The position numbers and the translations under genes are program-made. The notes under the pieces were generated by a model, which was not told the DNA's origin, ran no database searches, and was given only the letters and a program-made list of their open reading frames with translations. A stretch of DNA of 7,761 bases from an uncultured Bacteroides sp. (GTDB taxonomy: Bacteria > Bacteroidota > Bacteroidia > Bacteroidales > Bacteroidaceae): contig CABROZ010000107.1 of NCBI GenBank assembly GCA_902472795.1, positions 1 through 7,761 of the forward strand. The letters are read 5' to 3'. Below, in pieces: positions 5,429-7,761 of this stretch. Each line of letters opens with the position of its first letter. Position 1 is the first letter of the stretch.

Positions 5429-7696
5429 ATGAAAATACTTTCATTTACCACAGGTATGTTGCTGTGCGGACTGTTGGCTATGATGTCGTCCGCATGCGTT
5501 TCGCAGAAAGAAAACAGTACGGTTGGTGCGGATTACCTCCGTTATATAGATCCTTATATCGGCTCGGGTGGGCACGGGCATGTATTTGTAGGTGCCAGTG
5601 TCCCCTTGGGCATGGTGCAGGTCGGGCCGCAGAACATTCATAAAGGATGGGACTGGTGCTCCGGTTATCATTACTCGGACAGTGTGCTGATCGGCTTCAG
5701 TCATACGCACCTTAGCGGTACTGGGTGTGCCGATTTGGGCGATGTGCTTCTGATGCCTTATGTGGGCGATGTCCGTACCGCCCGTGGTGAGCAGGACAAC
5801 ATCGAGGGAACCTGTTCGACCTATTACTCCCACAAGAACGAAGAGGTCGCTCCCGGTTATTATTCGTTGCTGATGGACAATGGCGTACGTGCCGAGCTGA
5901 CGGCTACCGACCGTGTTGCCATTCATCGTTATACTTACCCCGAAGGGACACCCCGGCTGTTGGTAAACATAAAGGAAGGCAACGGCGACCGTGCTTTTGC
6001 GACTGCGTTGAAACGGGTGGATGAATATACGGTTGAGGGATATCGCTTTTCCAAGGGATGGAGTCCGCAGCACAAGGTCTTTTTTGTGCTGAAGTCCGAT
6101 CAACCGATTGAAAGTGTAGCTGTATTCGCTGATGATGTTCCTGCCGGGCAGGATAGTCTGTCGGGCGAAGCTGTGAAAGGGGTACTGACCTTTCGGAGCA
6201 ATCCGAAGCATGTGCAACTCAAGGTGGCTCTTTCGTCCGTCAGTTGTGCCAACGCCTTGGCTAATCTGAAGGCTGAACAACCCGGATGGGATTTTGAGAA
6301 GGTTCGTTCGGATGCCGAAAGACGTTGGAACAGGATGCTTTCATGTGTGGAAGTCGAGAGTAGCGACGAACGTGGCAAGAAGATTTTTTATACCGGCTTG
6401 TATCACATGTTCATTGCTCCGACACTGTATGCCGATGTGAACGGAGAATTCCGTGGGCACGATGATAAAATCTACAAGGCCGACCATTGGACTAATTATT
6501 CCACTTTCTCGTTGTGGGATACGTACCGCACCCTTCATCCGTTGCTTACCATTCTTCAACCTCAGTTGGTGCCCGACATGGTGAATTCCATGCTGAGTAT
6601 TTACGACCAGCAGGGTAAGTTGCCCATCTGGCCGTTAGTGGGAGGTGAAACCAATCAGATGCCGGGTTACAGTGCCATTCCGGTAATAGCCGATGCCTAT
6701 CTGAAGGGTTTCCGTGGTTTCGACCCCGAACGGGCTTTGAAGTATATGGTTGCTTCAGCTACTTGCGACAAGCAGCGGGGTGTCCCCTACGTGATGGAGA
6801 AAGGCTGGATACCTTGTGACAAGATGCCCGAAGCCACTTCCATTGCCATGGAATATGCCGTAGGCGATTGGGGTCTGGCCATGATGGCTCAAAAGATGGG
6901 CAAAGAAGATATATATAATACTTTTTGGAAGCGTGGGCACTACTACGAACAGTATTTTGACAAGAGCATCAACTTCATCCGTCCGAAGATGAACGACGGC
7001 AGTTGGCGTGCTCCTTACGATCCTTTCCTGTCTATTCACGGATGGGGTGATTTCTGTGAGGGCAATGGCTGGCATTACACGTTCTTTGTGCCGCAGCATC
7101 CTGAAGGTCTCATCAGTCTGATGGGTGGCGACGACCGCTTCGTCAGTAAGTTGGACTCGCTCTTTGTGGCCGAAGGTGATATGGGTGAGCAGGCTTCGGC
7201 CGACATCAGCGGACTGATAGGCATGTATGCCCACGGCAACGAACCCAGTCATCACGTGGCTTACCTCTATGTTTATGCCGGTCAGCAGTGGAAGACGGCT
7301 GAAAAAGTCAGTTACATTCAGCACAATTTTTATACCGATCGTCCCGATGGCATCATCGGCAATGAGGATTGCGGTCAGATGTCAGCCTGGCATGTATTGT
7401 CTGCTTTAGGATTCTATCAGGTCAATCCGTCTCACGGAGTGTATGTCTTCGGAAGTCCACTTTTCGAAAAAGTTACCGTTAACCTGCCGGAAGGAAAGAC
7501 ATTTACGATCGAGGCTCCGGCCGTCAGCAAGGACAACAAGTACATCCAGTCCGTCCGACTGAATGGTGAGTCCTATTCGAAAAGCTATATCACGTACGAA
7601 GATATTATGAAAGGCGGTACGCTGACCTTCGAGATGGGCAATAAACCGAATAAACAGTTTGGCGCTGCTCCGGCGGACCGTCCCCGTTCCTATTAG
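5429..7696 (+). CDS. GH92 calcium-dependent alpha-mannosidase, probable lipoprotein
   Basis: Family GH92 enzymes are calcium-dependent inverting exo-alpha-mannosidases, most often alpha-1,2 specific, with alpha-1,3 and other members known. The 755-residue length is typical. A signal sequence ends in MSSAC, so C23 may be lipidated, although S at -3 makes the lipobox weak. The N-terminal beta-sandwich (about 38-280) holds DPYIGSGGHGHVF (from 41) and FSHTHLSGTG (H92, H94). The (alpha/alpha)6 catalytic domain (about 300-740) holds SLWDTYRT (W363, D364), GETNQMPGYSA, EGNGWHYTFFVP with E544 as likely general acid, HGNEPSHH (602-609), and the hallmark GNEDCGQMSAWHVLSALGFY (E646, D647), which contributes base and calcium-site residues in the family. 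Linkage specificity cannot be read with certainty; alpha-1,2 is most likely. The ATG lies 30 bases after the GH125 stop, so it is the third gene of the operon. Confidence 0.95.
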   Translation: MKILSFTTGMLLCGLLAMMSSACVSQKENSTVGADYLRYIDPYIGSGGHGHVFVGASVPLGMVQVGPQNIHKGWDWCSGYHYSDSVLIGFSHTHLSGTGCADLGDVLLMPYVGDVRTARGEQDNIEGTCSTYYSHKNEEVAPGYYSLLMDNGVRAELTATDRVAIHRYTYPEGTPRLLVNIKEGNGDRAFATALKRVDEYTVEGYRFSKGWSPQHKVFFVLKSDQPIESVAVFADDVPAGQDSLSGEAVKGVLTFRSNPKHVQLKVALSSVSCANALANLKAEQPGWDFEKVRSDAERRWNRMLSCVEVESSDERGKKIFYTGLYHMFIAPTLYADVNGEFRGHDDKIYKADHWTNYSTFSLWDTYRTLHPLLTILQPQLVPDMVNSMLSIYDQQGKLPIWPLVGGETNQMPGYSAIPVIADAYLKGFRGFDPERALKYMVASATCDKQRGVPYVMEKGWIPCDKMPEATSIAMEYAVGDWGLAMMAQKMGKEDIYNTFWKRGHYYEQYFDKSINFIRPKMNDGSWRAPYDPFLSIHGWGDFCEGNGWHYTFFVPQHPEGLISLMGGDDRFVSKLDSLFVAEGDMGEQASADISGLIGMYAHGNEPSHHVAYLYVYAGQQWKTAEKVSYIQHNFYTDRPDGIIGNEDCGQMSAWHVLSALGFYQVNPSHGVYVFGSPLFEKVTVNLPEGKTFTIEAPAVSKDNKYIQSVRLNGESYSKSYITYEDIMKGGTLTFEMGNKPNKQFGAAPADRPRSY

Positions 7697-7752
7697 TTTA
7701 TATGATTTATAGTCAAAAGTAAGTGAAATGCGAAAAATCATTCAAAAAATAG

Positions 7753-7760
7753 TATCTTTG
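7753..7760 (+). promoter_or_regulatory. Bacteroides -7 promoter box for a gene beyond the right edge
   Basis: TATCTTTG followed by C is an exact match to the Bacteroides TAnnTTTG -7 element in an AT-rich setting 57 bases after the GH92 stop. The TTTG -33 partner is absent at 18-22 bases upstream (only TG at 7729-7730), which is common because this element is less conserved. It suggests that a separate transcription unit begins just past 7761, so the glycosidase operon probably ends with GH92. Confidence 0.6.
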
Positions 7761-7761
7761 C

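Larger units (their letters stand above)
1826..7696 (+). other. Probable three-gene glycan-trimming operon (GH20-GH125-GH92)
   Basis: Three co-directional genes have gaps of only 18 and 30 bases and no terminator or -33/-7 promoter pair between them. All encode exported exo-acting enzymes whose activities complement each other on GlcNAc-capped, alpha-mannose-rich glycans such as N-glycans. No transporter, binding protein or regulator is inside the unit. Co-transcription is inferred from spacing and orientation. Confidence 0.8.

Noticed and set aside
5424..5432. Two-codon ORF ATG-CCA-TGA overlapping the GH92 start
   Set aside because: A minimal start-stop of this kind arises easily by chance, and there is no other sign of regulation at this site.
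5441..6280. Minus-strand open frame of 279 codons within GH92
   Set aside because: It lies antisense to the clear GH92 N-terminal domain, with no motif or independent start signal, so it is a coding shadow.
1..7761. Search for CRISPR arrays, tRNA/rRNA genes, insertion sequences and attachment sites
   Set aside because: No regularly spaced repeats, no cloverleaf-like or rRNA-like sequence, no transposase or integrase reading frame and no terminal inverted repeats were seen.

Overview
The window looks like chromosomal DNA of a gut Bacteroidales species (Bacteroides or a close relative). The evidence is a set of Bacteroides-type glycoside hydrolases (GH20, GH125, GH92), the lack of clear Shine-Dalgarno sequences before the starts, and a TAnnTTTG-type -7 promoter element at the right edge. 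The species cannot be named from the sequence alone. All genes are on the + strand, and base composition looks even across the window.

Left part (1-1705): a 120-base leader carries four copies of an (A/T)TAACTT motif and a 13-base palindrome. Two overlapping genes follow. The first (121-705) encodes a 194-residue protein with a helix-rich, possibly DNA-binding N-terminal half and a probably beta-rich C-terminal half. I recognise its style as Bacteroidetes-specific but cannot name it. The second (692-1705) encodes a membrane-anchored Hanks-type serine/threonine kinase with a complete catalytic core, one transmembrane helix and a short periplasmic tail. The 14-base overlap suggests translational coupling and a shared role, perhaps signalling; no partner or signal is visible.

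Middle gap (1706-1825): 120 bases with no gene and no convincing terminator hairpin, but with a plausible Bacteroides promoter that would start the next transcription unit.

Right part (1826-7696): three tightly spaced genes (gaps of 18 and 30 bases) encode exported exo-glycosidases: a GH20 beta-N-acetylhexosaminidase with a C-terminal discoidin-like domain, a GH125 exo-alpha-1,6-mannosidase and a GH92 alpha-mannosidase. Together they fit stepwise trimming of mannose-containing host or fungal glycans, most simply N-glycans: terminal GlcNAc is removed by GH20, and the exposed alpha-linked mannoses by GH92 and GH125. No SusC/SusD pair, sensor or endoglycosidase lies in the window, so this is either a stand-alone exo-glycosidase operon or one end of a larger locus. 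The last 65 bases hold a -7 box for a gene beyond the edge.

The least explained element is the small protein/kinase pair. The glycosidases are clear members of known families, and their combination is the notable point.
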